Below, in pieces: positions 22,714 through 35,400 of a stretch of DNA of 64,000 bases (its first letter is position 1; every line of letters begins with the position of its first letter). The notes under the pieces are model-generated. The model did no database searches. It saw only the letters and a list, made by a program, of their open reading frames with translations, and was not told where the DNA came from. The position numbers were made by a program, and so were the translations under genes. Source of the DNA: Lenzites betulinus (taxonomy: Eukaryota > Basidiomycota > Agaricomycetes > Polyporales > Polyporaceae); contig JABYQU010000012.1 in the NCBI GenBank assembly GCA_022264855.1, positions 620,001 to 684,000 on the forward strand, in the 5' to 3' direction.

Positions 22714-23970
22714 GACAGATGCAAGTCAGAATGTTGTGCGCACGATTTCTGTGTCCGCTGCATGAGAAGAGTACAGAAGCGTAGCGAGGAGCAATGAGCT
22801 AAAATGAAGGTCCACCCCGGTCAACTCTCGCAGAGTGAGTACACGACGACGTCGGTGGCGTTAACGTTAGCGGGTGCTGTAAATCCCTCCACAAACACGC
22901 GACATTTGATCGAGCACTGCTCATCGCGACCAGGGACTGAGGCTACATACGTAGGTCAAGCAGCACCCAGGCGCAGCCCTGCGCAGCGGTCGGGAAGCAA
23001 CTTCACGCAAATCGACCTGGAGATCATGGCATGTGGAGCGAGGTTGGGGCTCCAGGGCTCCAAACGGTTGCAGCCAGGTGGGGAGCGCGTCAGGCTCCCA
23101 GAGTCATATCCTCATGACGCCGTAGCGCTGTGAGGACCAGGAGGATGTTGCGCGAGCAGTGTTCGATACAGAATGGGAAGAGTAGCGTAGCATCTTGCAA
23201 GGACGATCGCTGTGCTATTTCGTGCGCATGCAAGCTGCCACAGATTCGATGCCGCTTCGGAGTATAAGGAGGGAAGTCAGCGAGGTCACAGAGAACGTGC
23301 CAGAAGTTCAAAGTTCGCGACTGTTCGCAAGGTTCAGGCACCGAACGAGACTGGGAGTTAGATAAGATAAGATCGAGCGACCCGACGGGCACGGCTGGCT
23401 CACGTGCTTCCAATAGCGCGAGAACACCGCCACCGGTAGCGCGTCCCTCGACGGGATCCGCGAGCAGACGATCTGAACATCCGACTTGGACCCGGCGAGC
23501 ATGCACATGCACATGCTGATGCAACTATCGCATGTTCTAATGTAACCCGGCTGCTCTCTGCGCGGAAGCAAGGATGCTCACCCAGCCGCGCAACACGGCC
23601 TAGCGACCAGCCCCGCCGGGACCTCCAGCCTCACGTCGTCCAGAGTATCGCATCCAACGGAGCCGACGAAAGCGGACGCAGCGGCCTAATCATTTATGCG
23701 GAATGACCTCTCACGCCGAAAGAGGGATAGCCCCAGCGAGAGCATGCTGATCGCAAAACAACCTCCTCGACTCGCGGTCTCTTGGCCTAGAGATGACAAA
23801 AGAGCGCTGACCAGCCCGCACTCTCCCCTTTCGCCGATGCACGCGCACCCTCCTCCCCGTACCCGGCATGGAGCCTGCAACTCCGTACTTAATCCCCGAT
23901 CGGCTGACGAACATTTGTCGTTGCATTTTCCACCCCCACCCTCACTTCCCTCACTTCTGAGCGCTGAGCC
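22714..23970. other. Divergent intergenic region
   Basis: 1.26 kb separates two divergently transcribed genes and presumably holds both promoters. The last 150 bp before 23971 are pyrimidine-rich. No exon is supported. Confidence 0.5.
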
Positions 23971-25819
23971 ATGGCTGCTCCCCATCATCCGCCCGCGTTA
24001 GCGCAGGATTATGATGCGTCCCAAACAATCGAGAGGACAAGCTCCCACACACCCACCGCCGTGGACACTAATGACGCCGAAGACGACCAGGACGATCTCA
24101 ATCTCCAGTTCGAACACGAAGCTTATGGTCCTGCGGAGGGTGAGAAGGCGCTCGATTCATACGAGGTCATCATGCGCCCAGATGACCCCGACAATCCCAA
24201 GACTTGGTCCCGTCCGTACCGGTGGTATATTACCATGTTGTCTGCAATGCTTGTTTTGAACGCGTGCGTTTTTCCATCCTCCATTCCTCCTCCCCATCTC
24301 ATGAGTATCTTAGGACGTTCGCCTCGTCGGCGCCGTCAGGCATTGTTCCCCAGCTCATGGCAAAGTTCTCTTTCGGGACAGAGGTTGCAACACTTACCAT
24401 CGCCCTCTTTGTTGCTGGATACTGCGTAGGACCTCTCCTATGGGGGCCGCTCTCCGAGCAGTACGGCCGCAAACCCGTCTTCCTCATCAGCTTCACGGCC
24501 TACACCGGCTTTCAGGTTGGATGCGCATTGTCCCAAAATACCGCATCCATCCTCATCTTCCGATTCCTTGGTGGCGTATTCGCCGCGGCACCACTAGCGA
24601 ACAGCGGGTACGAGTTTCGCCCTATATTTTTCACATATTGTCGCTGATAATGGTCTACAGTGCCGTTATGTCCGACGTTTGGGATGCAGACACAAGAGGA
24701 AAGGCTATGGCACTCTTTGCGCTAGCTCCCTTCGCGGGGCCAACCGTTGGTCCTACTGTCAGCGGCTTCATGGCGGTAGCGGGTGTCTCTTGGCGCTGGG
24801 TATTCTGGCTTCTGGCCTTCTTCGCTGGAACATGCCTTATCCTGGTCGCTCTCACCCTTCCGGAGACTTATGCGTGAGTCTCGCTATACACCTGTATGGC
24901 CGCATTCTGACAAGTTCTTGCCGCAGCCCTGTGATCTTGGTAAAGCGCGCCCAACAGTTGCGCAAGGAGACAGGAGACAGCCGCTACTGGGCGCCGCTTG
25001 AGAAGAACAAGATGAACTTACAGCAGCGCATGAAACACATCCTCGGTCGGCCATTCATTATTCTTTTCCGGGAGCCTATGCTTCTGGTAATTACCCTTTA
25101 CATGAGCGTATGTCTTTCCCCCATCTACTGTCTTCGAGCGTGGTTGTTAATCTCCCGCACAGTTCATCTACGGTGTTGTCTACCTGCTTTTCGAGGCGTA
25201 CCCGATCGTGTTCACTCGCGGACACCACTTCAATGCCGGCATCTCCGGGCTCATGTTCCTCCCCATCTTCGTTGGCGCCGTCTGCGCCGTCATCGTCTAC
25301 CTGCTCATCTTCAACCCACGCTACCACCGCGCGATGGAGCAGTTCGCCCCGCACCCCGTCCCGCCCGAGTACCGGATGGAAGTGTGCATGTACGCCGCGC
25401 CTATCTACGCCATCTCCTTCTTCTGGTTCGGGTGGACGTCGTATCCGACCGTGTCGTTCTGGGCGCCGCTCATGGCGGGCTTCCCGATGGGCTTCGCGAT
25501 CATCTGGCTCTTCCTCGGCCTCTTCAACTACACCATCGACGCGTACCTCTTCGTCGCCGCGAGCGCGCTCTCGAGCATGACCGTCGTCCGGTCGCTCTTC
25601 GGTGCCGGTTTCCCACTGTTCGCAACGCAGATGTACGAGCGCCTGAATCCGCGCTGGGCGTCGACGCTGCTTGGCTGCCTCGCGCTCCTGATGACGCCGA
25701 TTCCGTTCATCCTCCGGCGGTACGGGCACAAGCTGAGGAAGCGCAGCAAGTACTCGCCTACCGGGAACCTGCCGCACAAGCCGCCGAAGAAGGACGCGGA
25801 GAAGGCGGTGGCGGCGTGA
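23971..25819 (+). CDS. Major facilitator superfamily transporter (DHA1, polyamine/drug type)
   Basis: Five exons (23971-24263, 24314-24607, 24661-24873, 24927-25107, 25163-25819) predict 545 residues, the usual length for this subfamily. A ~80-residue acidic cytosolic N terminus leads to DPDNPKTWSRPYRWY and the first helix. The hallmark motif A between helices 2 and 3 is GPLSEQYGRKPVF. Next come FLGGVFAAAPLANSGAVMSDVWD (helices 4-5), FAGPTVGPTVSGF (helix 5, motif-C-like Gly/Pro pattern) and SWRWVFWLLAF (helix 6). The second half contains FEAYPIVFTRGHHFNAG and LFVAASALSSMTVVRSLFGA, as in yeast TPO- and benomyl-resistance-like proteins. The tail is basic (HKLRKRSKYSP, KKDAEK). It probably exports polyamines or xenobiotics at the plasma membrane; the substrate cannot be read from sequence. 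Confidence 0.94.
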
Positions 25820-26625
25820 TGTTATTTGGTTTCCGTGCGTTTGTGTCTTAGATAATGAACTGGGACAGTCCATCCACAGACTTCTCGTCGTCGCGCATGT
25901 TTGCATACATTAGTAGTACATCCGTACATGATCTACCCATCCCATCCCACTCGTCTCGTTGCATTTAGTCCCTGCATATATGTTTTCGTATTAGTCACCG
26001 TCTCCATATCCGCTGTGCTCCCCACACATGATCTATACACTCTCATTGAACAGTCTGTAGTGTCCGCAGCGGCAATGTCCGGCCTCCCCGGTGTAAGCCA
26101 GTACTGCATAAAGCCGCGCTTGTGATCGTCGGTGTAGGAGGTCGCGCCTCTCGTTCGCGCTTACCCCAAGGTTCAGAAGCAGAGGGCACTCCCGCGAACC
26201 TAGACAGAATAACATGGGACACGGTAAAGCGGTGGCGATACATCTCAGGTTCAAACCCTGAACGTCAATACGCGCGGTTGCACCCCTGTCGGTTCCGATT
26301 TTCAGGGCTTGCACACAGCCACTTGCCGTATGCGACCCGGGGTAATGGCAAACTCAAGCTTCGATGTGTTCCAGCGGAATGACGGCGCGGGAGAATTGGG
26401 CGTCGGGGAAACACTGGCAGGCGATCGCGTAAGCGCAGGTATGTGAGCGATTAACGAGGCGCAGTAGTGGTATACATCAGATGTGCTCTAAAGAAAAGAG
26501 AAGAAGGAACGTGCGTAGACTAGAGCGATACAGCGTCCATAACCGCAATGGTGCCCAGCGGGGCCAGAGGCGAAACCTAGAAACCCAACACCAGCCTGAG
26601 GCATGAGTCGCGCGGAGCGAGGAGG
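25820..26625. other. Convergent intergenic region
   Basis: This lies between the 3' ends of the plus-strand transporter and the minus-strand membrane protein. A tRNA T-loop-like string occurs near 26246-26262, but no tRNA folds around it. Confidence 0.5.
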
Positions 26626-27624
26626 TCATGAGTAACCAGAGTCGTGTGTAACGGTGCGGCTGATTGGTTCCGTGTGGTGTATTGAGAGCGGCGGTGAGGC
26701 ACTGCGCGTAGACGCGAGCAATGGGTACGGCTCAGGATCCAGGTCTAGACAACGACAGTAGCATGAGAAGGGATGGGACGAGATGAAGTGTAAGATGCGC
26801 GCGGGGCTCACCGAACTCGTCTTGGAGCATGTCGCTTGCCTTCGCAGGTGCGTAAAAGAATGCCCGCCCACCGTTCCGTCGGGGGCGGATCACAAAGTAC
26901 CACACAGCTGACGCGATGCCTAGGATGAGGATGACGCCGCCGATTGTGCCACCGACAATGGCCGCCACTGGGGGCCCATTCGACTTTCTCTGCGCCTCCA
27001 CAAGTTTCTGGAGCAGGTTTTGTATCTCAATCTGGGTTTGGTTCGCGTCGAGAGCGTTGTCAAGGCCCGTGACTGGTGTTTGCGAGGCTTGGGGGCTATA
27101 GGCCTGCTCGAGGTCCTGGATGGGGACGTATCCAAAGCCGTCCAAGATGAAGGGAAACTCGTCCGTAGCCTCGTCAACAGTGACGGAGAACGTGTGTGTG
27201 ATAGGCGAGATGGGACCTGATTTGAAGAATGGCTCTCCATCTTGGTTTGCAATAGAGACGCGTGTGGGTGTGCTGCCGTCGAGAGAAACAGTTACGTTGG
27301 GGAGGGTTTGATTTGCATTTGGAGGCAAGACAGAGGGAAATGTCGCTGCCGCAAACATGGCATAGCCTAGGCGGAGAGCAGAATAGCGAAGCGAAACGAT
27401 TCAGTGAGCGATATCCCCAGTGAGCTAGCGGTTTGATTCATACCTGTGAAGTTGAATGATAGCGAGGAGCCAACTTGGCCGCCATAAGAGGGACCACCAT
27501 CGGCCCCGCCGCTGAGGTTACTGGCTGGTATTTCGTGCCACGTATCGTCGTATGCAATAAGCGAGGTTTCCGTGGAGTCAACAAAGGTAATAGTCACACC
27601 GTCGACGGTGATGTTGACTGCCAT
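26626..27624 (-). CDS. Single-pass membrane protein with N-terminal beta-rich ectodomain
   Basis: Three exons (27624-27444, 27366-26812, 26744-26626) give 284 residues. The N-terminal ~190 residues look like a beta-sandwich (NITVDGVTITFVDS, WHEIPASNLSGG, SSLSFNFTGYAMFAAATFP, then VTVSLDGSTPTRVSI), with several N-glycosylation sequons (NIT, NLS, NFT, NQT, NVT). A Gln-rich linker (QIEIQNLLQKLVEAQR) precedes the transmembrane helix (AAIVGGTIGGVILILGIASA, then VWYFVIRPRRNGGR). The short cytosolic tail is Pro/Ser-rich and ends HDSGYS. This layout is very common in Agaricomycetes, where such proteins are generally unnamed; a role in wall or sugar sensing is only a guess. No signal peptide is apparent, which also seems typical of that group. 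The start follows a CAG/ATG context at 27624. Confidence 0.8.
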
Positions 27625-30088
27625 CTGGACACAAATAAACGAAGCTTAGAAGAAGATAGTGAGGTCGGGTGCACTAAGAACACGGTGACTTGTGTTTGAG
27701 AGAACAGGGTGGCTTGGGTCAAACTCGTGGATCGGGGGGGAGCGGGCGACCGAATGCAAGGGAACTGTGCCTTCTCCGAATACGAAATTGGACTCGGCAT
27801 TGCACAGACACTAATGATTGATGAAAGAACGGCCGTCCAGTGAAACCGTTGGTATGCCCGAACATACCGGAGGAGCTGCAATATATTACACAGCAGAATA
27901 TATCACAGTAGATGTTCGTACAGGTTTGTGAGCATTCATGCGCCTGTGCAAGTCATGTTCAATCCGCTAGTTTTTTAAGATGAGCAATGAACGTTTACTG
28001 CATAGGGAGCGAACTTTATAAGGCCAAAGGTTGCGGCTAAGATGGGCTACCGTGGGTACTTACTTGTGCGAAATGACCGACCCCGAGGCCGAAGTCACCA
28101 TCAATCACGACCACAATTTGTGATGTGTCAACATATTGAAAGGTTCAGCCTTGACTGCAGTATCGTGTGGATTTACGGTTATAAGAAATTCCTAGGTGAC
28201 CGCAAGTCTCAAGACAGAACTTCAAGACGAAGGAACGTTGACAAGAAATCGTGTCGACTTGTTGAAGGACTTTGCCGAAATGGGCGCTAATACGTGCCTC
28301 GTTGTATGACGGGCGCCAGCGGACAAAACCCTCTTCACTTCGTTTCGAAGGGTTCAATTCAGCGCTATGTTTTGAAAACACCATTTTAACTTTATAATTT
28401 GGTTTCGTGGCATGTTTATTCCATTTCGGGACGCCAAGTTCATTTCGGGGCACGACTTCCGATTCGGGTCACCGGGCCGGTCGGGCGCTCCAACGCGGGC
28501 GCTTCGTTACCGCAAACATCCTCGACGCCAACTGACCCCGGGTCCTAGTACTACTGCTAGCCAGCGAGTCTTGGAAGGCTATCCGTAAAATATGATCTAA
28601 CCATTCCATCCTATAGTTTCTCCGAAGGTACGGCCCTAGAATGATAACAACTGAGAGATTCATCATCTGACATACGGTGATTCACAGTTATGATGCATAT
28701 GTCGGTCAGTAGTACGAGTACCTAGTAGTATTACCCCCGGCTATTACTACAGTAATGGCCCCGAAGACGACATATTATACAAATAAGCAAGTGCTACACC
28801 GGTGTGTACAAAGTATATACACACAGTCTTCTACTACTAGCCCAGCAAGACCCGCCCGAGTCGCAGGCTGGTGCCGCTCATTGTAACAATTACGCCGTTG
28901 CTCATACACTCATGTACACTCCTCGCAAACACTGCAGCCAGGATCGTGATAAAATACAGACCCACTTACTTACCTATTTTATGCTATACCGCCGCTGACA
29001 TCCATCGCAAACAACTTCTCGTCGCTTATCTCGGCTATACTCGCTCAGCATACTGTCTTCCCCACGCGACCCAAGCTCCAGGTACTCATGGCCTATCTAT
29101 TCTATCTTTTTAAGTACTTTACAAATCTCGTATGCCTGCACAATAGATGTCGATCAACACAGGCCTCAGGCCACATTGCTCTCTCCCTGTGCGATTCACA
29201 CCCTTCCTCTGGTTTGGCAGTGGTTTCCTCGCCCGCGCTTGAGTCCCGTCCTTGGTGTATCCCTTGTCTCGTCTGTGCTCATCTAGGTAGACCACCTGCT
29301 ACAGTCATGATCGAAATCCGAAGGTCTTCGTGTACATTCCGTGATGGGTCGACCGGTTATAATGAAGTCCTATTACTGAAGACTTACGCAGCTGGGCTGT
29401 TACTAGCAGCCCCACTTGGCTTTGACTACAGATATCAGCTACTTAGTATACTATAGGGACATACATAGATGAGCACTGAAAATCGATGATAGTACAACTC
29501 AAGGCTTTCAAGGGTACAAATAAAATAAAAATACTAGTCTTACACACATGAGATGTGCAGTGTCCGGAGATGTCGCCCAGCGACTCGCAAGGGTGTTCAA
29601 AGCTGCCAGTGCAGGGGTAGCTTCGTGACGTCATAAGCTCTCTCGTAGGCGTGGTTTGGCGCATGTTTAACAGCTTCTTCGCGTCCCTGATGTGTCTGAA
29701 AGCGAGGTCATGGTGGTCGAAGTAGAAAACCGAAAGTGAATGGCGGTTCTGAATATGAAGCGCCCGCTTCAATCGTTGTCCCGAAGTGGAAGGGATGCCG
29801 CGAAATCGGATTCTCAAGTCGAATACTTTTGTCCGCACACGAATACTTTTGTCCGCGGGGACCCCTCATATCGTTGAGCGAATGAGCGCTTAACGAACTT
29901 GAGCTTTGACCAGTGGTTTAACCATCCCGGTCGCTGCTTTGGTTTGCACACCGGGTCTCTGCGCTCGCCAAAGTCTTTTGTTCCCTCAATACCCTCTTCA
30001 AGCTCCAGCGATACCCTTCAGTGCAGCCTGCTTCCTTTTTTCCGCCACGCGCCGCCTCACGCATCTCATCTTCATACCTCGCAGTAGC
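27625..30088. other. Long divergent intergenic region
   Basis: 2.46 kb separates two divergent genes. No supported exon is seen. It includes AT-richer patches (28.6-29.1 kb, 29.5 kb) and a short tandem duplication at 29821-29856. Confidence 0.5.
29821..29856. repeat. 20-bp tandem duplication
   Basis: GAATACTTTTGTCCGCACAC is followed directly by a second GAATACTTTTGTCCGC. Confidence 0.8.
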
Positions 30089-32024
30089 ATGCGTCTAACC
30101 GTCATGTACGGCCTCCAGCTACTAGATCTCCCTGCAGACACGAGGTTCCTGCGAGCTCTTCTATCGCCGCGCGACATTGATCTCGGCAAGCTTTACCTGG
30201 GTGTCTCTCTTACGATTATCATTTCTTTCATGACATATGTAAGTCTGTTCGACTCGCCGCCTATATCACAGTATCGCCTGATCGAACTTGTTTCCCCAGT
30301 ACGCCATCACACTCTCCCTTGAGCTATACAGGACCATAGCTTCTTCTCTTACCCTCTTTCACCCCGCCAAACCGGAATCATCGTCGCTCGATGGCGCACG
30401 CATCCCCAGCACACTCAAGCAGGAGACCAGATCCCAATCAATAGCAGTGGCGCAAGCAGCTTCCGATATCTCTCCATTGGTGTGTCTACTGTGCTCAGGT
30501 GCTACCAAACTCTGCAAGGATATACTAACATGTATGTTTCCAAAGCTCGAACCTTCAGCACTAGCCAATAGCGGAAGTGTCTTCCAGGACAGGGACAACA
30601 CCTCAACGCCACTTCATCCTGATGAACCTATCCCGCTGATGGTGAATCCTGCACAGACATTGGAGGACGACACCGAGCTGTCTGTATCGGCGGAGTTCGC
30701 CAGGCCTCACCACTCCGTGGAGATTCAACCTGCCATGGCCAATGGTGATCCTCCTGCAATATCCCAAGAGGAAGGCGCCTCCCACTCCGCGAATTCAATA
30801 CCCATAGGACAGGAAAACATTGTCAGTTGCACGGTTTCGATCATAGAACACGTCGATCCTCTATGCGATATCTCTTGCCCGTTTGCTTCCCGTACGTCTC
30901 AAGAAATAGAGACGTCGTGTAAGCCCACTCGCACTGTGCTCCTTCTGCCTGCGACGGCTTCCGCCACTAGTCTTGCACTTGGTGGCGATTCTCTGCAAGC
31001 ATCTGGCGCTGAGGCTACGTATCTGCCTGCGCTCAACGACGATATCTGCCTATCTTCCGGACATGTGGAAGTCAACGCTGCCGAAGAATGTTCACCCGCT
31101 CATGTGGATCCTACTCAGGGAGGCGTCGAAGAGGCTGATGGAGAGATGGCCCTAAACTTGGTCTCCAACACGGCCTCGGTTTTGCTTCAGAATCCTAGCG
31201 ACGTGTCCGGGCACCAAAGATCTCCTGAGCAGACCGAAACGAACGAGAGGATGACACTCAGGGACTTCATCGATGTCTCCACTTCCCTCATGGAGTCCGC
31301 TATCTTGGTCGAAGAAGTTGCCTCGGACAGCGAACAACGCAACCTGGACCCCGATGCTGATCGTGAAGCTGGGTGGACCACCGTTAGCTGCGACGATTAC
31401 GGCGTACAAGGAGAACCCAGTGGTCTCTTGGATTCTGTTCACAAGCATGCCTTGGACGAGGGGGGTTCCAAGGATGTACCGCCGACGTACCACAGCGTCG
31501 AGTTTTCCGCTGTCTTAGTCGCGCCTAGCGACGATCTACAACAACACACGTCGAAGGTCACGCAGTCTCCTCGTACCTGCGAAGTCTTGTTGGCAACTCC
31601 CAAGCCTGCTTCCACGCTGAATGCCACATCCGCTACTCTCCCCCACCATCTCGTGCTTCCGAAGGCGCCAAATCAACAGCTATCGACGACGTCGCAAACC
31701 TTAGAGAGCGAAGATTCGGTCAGCATCTACATCGGCCCTCTCTCCCCTAAACCTATGAGTGCTCGTGTTCATACTGAGGAGAAACCTGACTGGGCAGTGG
31801 CACCGAACGTGCGCGCAAAGCCCCGCCGTTCTGTGAAGGGGTCTGGGCCGGGAAATGCCGCTGTCGACAGGCAGAAGGGTGGGCGCTCGAGGCAGGCTGT
31901 AACTGCGAAAGCTAGAAGTCATGCTGTACCCGCGAGGTCTCAGGGCGACGTGGCGCAGACGACGACGCAGGCGGGTGATAGGGAGTCGACGAGGAGACGT
32001 TCTGCTAGGCTGAATCCAGCGTAG
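30089..32024 (+). CDS. Uncharacterised protein with N-terminal membrane helix and long polar tail
   Basis: Two exons (30089-30238 and 30300-32024) give 624 residues. The N terminus carries one long or two closely spaced hydrophobic segments (LYLGVSLTIIISFMTYYAI, then LYRTIASSLTLF). The remaining ~550 residues are polar, low in predicted structure and rich in Ser, Glu, Ala and Asp, with scattered Cys near residues 120-145 (PLVCLLCSG, CKDILTCMF). The last ~60 residues are strongly basic (AKPRRSVKGSG, RQKGGRSRQAV, STRRRSARLNPA), like a nucleic-acid-binding or nuclear-localising tail. No catalytic domain is recognised. It is followed 412 bp downstream by the ISWI gene in the same direction. The intact 575-codon second exon argues for a real gene. 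Confidence 0.7.
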
Positions 32025-32436
32025 GGGAGGACACGCCTTTGGCCTGGAGCCTTGTTTTGAAATGACCGACACGGCAGGCCATATGATGACATCATGTTTC
32101 TTTACATTACTAATATTCCAACTTCCCATCCCTGACGCTCGTTGTATCTCCTAGTGTTGTATTCCTCGAACTATGTATTTTCATTGCATGTCTATCCCTC
32201 GAACTTATTCCATTAAAAGCTTCGCGCGAAATACGTCGCAATGCGTAAATGCAGCCGGATCCGATGGAAAGTTATTCTGGCCGGAATGCGTGAGACGCGG
32301 AGGAAGTTTGGTAGAATGTGACTACATCACGTGACCGTGACGCCACCCAATTGGGCGACCGGTTTAGCTAGTGGCGCGTCTCGGGCAGAGCGGCCGTTGT
32401 TCTGTCCTTTACCACCACCGTCTCCTCACGACAAAC
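32025..32436 (+). promoter_or_regulatory. Probable ISWI promoter with CACGTGAC and CCAAT elements
   Basis: The 412-bp gap before the ISWI start codon holds an E-box CACGTGAC at 32328-32335 and CCAAT at 32347-32351, about 85-110 bp before the ATG. In fungi such sites are bound by bHLH (Cbf1/USF-like) and Hap-complex factors; function here is inferred. Confidence 0.4.
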
Positions 32437-35400
32437 ATGAGCAATGTGCGTCGCGTCCGTCTTTCTGATGCCCTCATATCCACTAAATCTGTGCAATAGA
32501 ACCTAGAAGTCCCCGTAGAGGATGACGTTCTGAGCGACGTTGTGCCCAGCAACATCGTTTCGCGTCAGGTCTGTGCGGTTCTCGTAAATGTTAGTCTGGG
32601 CGCTGAATTCAACCATTGGTCAGGAGAGCGAAGGCGGTGAGAGCGAATATGACGAAGAGGTAGTAGAAGAGATGGAGGTCGACGAGCTGCACAGCGACGG
32701 CGAGAAGGTGAGTAGCACCCTACATGCATGCTATGCGTGCTCCCGCATGCCCTGCGCCGCACCTTCGGTGGCAGCTCGATCGCGTCCCCGGCCACACACA
32801 CTGTATCAACATCGTCTCTCCCTTTCGCTTTATTGAAGACGCGTCGCGGCGCTGGGTTCTCTAACAGCGACGTTTGCGCATCGACTCACACCCGTGCTAT
32901 AGGACATCGCCGAAGAGGCTCCGTCACCGTCCAAGCTCGCGAAAATGCAGGCGTCGGAAGAGCGTCAGAAGAAGAAACAGAAACGGAAAGCAGAAGAGGG
33001 CCAACTGCATGCGAAGCGGCAGGAGATGGACAAGGCCAAGGTAGGTGCACGTTCCGTCCCGTTTCAGCCTCTTCGCCCCCTCGCAAGTGGACGCGTTGGA
33101 CGTCTCTCTTCGTGGCCACACCTTCAAAGTACCCCTTCTTTCATCCCTGTTATCGATCCCTGGCGTTCAACTCGCGGTCAACCAGTGGCTTCGACTTGTA
33201 TGATGGCTAAGACCTGGACGAGTTTTCGACGGTCAGACATAGGCTCTGTCGGCAGTTCAACCTCCTCCTGTGATACTGTCCACGGCCCCCCGAATATAAC
33301 TTCCGTAATCCTGGTCGTCTTACTTGCTTCCTCCCGTGCATGCCATGGCCATGTCATCCACCGTTTTCTTGAACCCCGGCCCGCATCTGTGTCAAGCTAT
33401 TCAAATCCAAAACCTGTCGCCGCTCACACCTATGCCAACAGATCTCCGACGCGGTCAAGCGCTATTCATATCTATTGGGCCAGACTGATCTGTTCAAGCA
33501 TTTCGTTGACATCAAGGTACTGTTCCTCTACTAATATAGCCCTCAGAGCTCTCACACTCCTGCGTACTATTCAGAAGGCTCGCGATCCCGAATATGCTGC
33601 TATGCTTGATGCCCAACCAAAACCGAAAGGGCGGGGGCGGAAAAAGGCGGCAGCAGCCACGTATGTGGCTCCCTACGTCACGTGGGAGTTATACTTACAG
33701 TACTTGCAGGGACAAGGTAGCGCGCCACCGCAAATCAGAGAAGGAGGAGGATGAAGAACTGCTGAAGGACGGTGAGCTAGCGGCAGATGGCGCCGACCAG
33801 CCCTTTGTCTTCGAAGAGTCACCAAGCTGTACGTACGTTTACCTGTGTGCGGGATTCAGCTGAACAGTTTTCAGTCATCCATGGTCTTATGCGACCGTAC
33901 CAGCTCCAGGGTCTCAACTGGATGGTATCATTGCATCATAACGGCTTGAACGGTATTCTAGCTGATGAGATGGTAAATCCTCTTTAAATCTTCAGTACGC
34001 GCAGCACTCCTTACACGAAACGCAATATAGGGTCTCGGCAAGACTCTACAAACAATCTCGTTCTTGGCGTACCTGCGACACTACCGCGACACCAGCGGTC
34101 CCCATCTCATCGTCGTCCCAAAATCAACATTGCAAAATTGGTCGCGAGAATTTGAGAAGTGGACGCCGGACGTCAACACCGTGCTTCTGACTGGAACCAA
34201 AGAGGAGCGCGCAGAGATCATCGCGACGCGACTGATCCCACAGGACTTCGACGTACTCATCACGACGTACGAGCTCTGTCTGATTGAGCAGAGTGCGCTC
34301 AAGAAGTTCTCGTTCGAGTACATCGTGATCGACGAGGCGCATCGCATCAAGAATGTTGACTCCATCCTCTCGAAGATCGTGCGCTCGTTCATCTCGCGTG
34401 GACGGCTGCTCATCACCGGCACCCCGCTGCAGAACAATATGAAGGAGCTGTTCGCGCTGCTCAACTTCATCTGCCCGGAGATTTTCTCGGACTACGAGGA
34501 CTTGGAGAGCTTTTTGCACAAAGATGACGCGCAGGCAGAGGGAGATGATGAGAAGAGTAAGAAGGTTGTGGAAGCACTTCACAAGATTCTGCGACCTTTC
34601 CTGCTCCGACGTGTCAAGAGCGATGTTGAGAAGAACCTTCTGCCTAGTAAGTGCATAGCCGCAAAGGTCTCCCCTGGTTGCTAACACCATTACAGAGAAG
34701 GAGATCAACATTTACGTCGGACTTACTGAGATGCAACGCAAGTGGTATCGTTCGGTACTTGAGAAGGACATCGACGCTGTCAATGGTCAGTTGAACTGTG
34801 GGTGTGACTTGAGCCGAGACTGATGACCTAACAACAGGCCTGACTGGCAAGAAGGAGGGCAAGACACGGCTCATGAATGTCGTCATGCAGCTCCGGAAGG
34901 TGACATGCCATCCGTACTTATTCGATGGCGCAGAACCCGGCCCCCCATACACGACCGACGAGCACCTCGTTGAGAACTCAGGCAAGATGGTCATTCTCGA
35001 CAAGCTCCTGAGCAACATGAAGGCAAAGGGCTCTCGCGTGCTCATCTTCAGCCAAATGAGTCGCATGCTCGACATCCTCGAGGACTACTGTCTCTTCAGG
35101 CAATACAGTGCGTTTCTTGAAACTCTCTCATCCGTTTGGATGCTCATCGGCGTGTTAAGAATACTGCCGTATCGACGGTGGAACCGCTCACGACGACCGT
35201 ATTCTCGCGATTGACGAATACAACAAATCGGATAGCGAAAAGTTCATTTTCCTCCTCACTACGCGCGCTGGCGGTCTAGGTATCAACCTGACGAGTGCAG
35301 ACATCGTCGTGCTCTACGACAGCGACTGGAACCCGCAAGCCGATCTACAAGCTATGGACCGTGCGCATCGTATCGGACAGACGAAGCAAGTGTATGTGTT

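Noticed and set aside
26246..26262. T-arm-like hairpin TCAGGTTCAAACCCTGA
   Set aside because: The T-stem and loop fit, but no acceptor, D or anticodon arm can be built upstream.
28317..29858. Possible element bounded by GCGGACAAAA and TTTTGTCCGC
   Set aside because: Only about 10 bp of inverted match, no target duplication and unrelated flanks; too weak.
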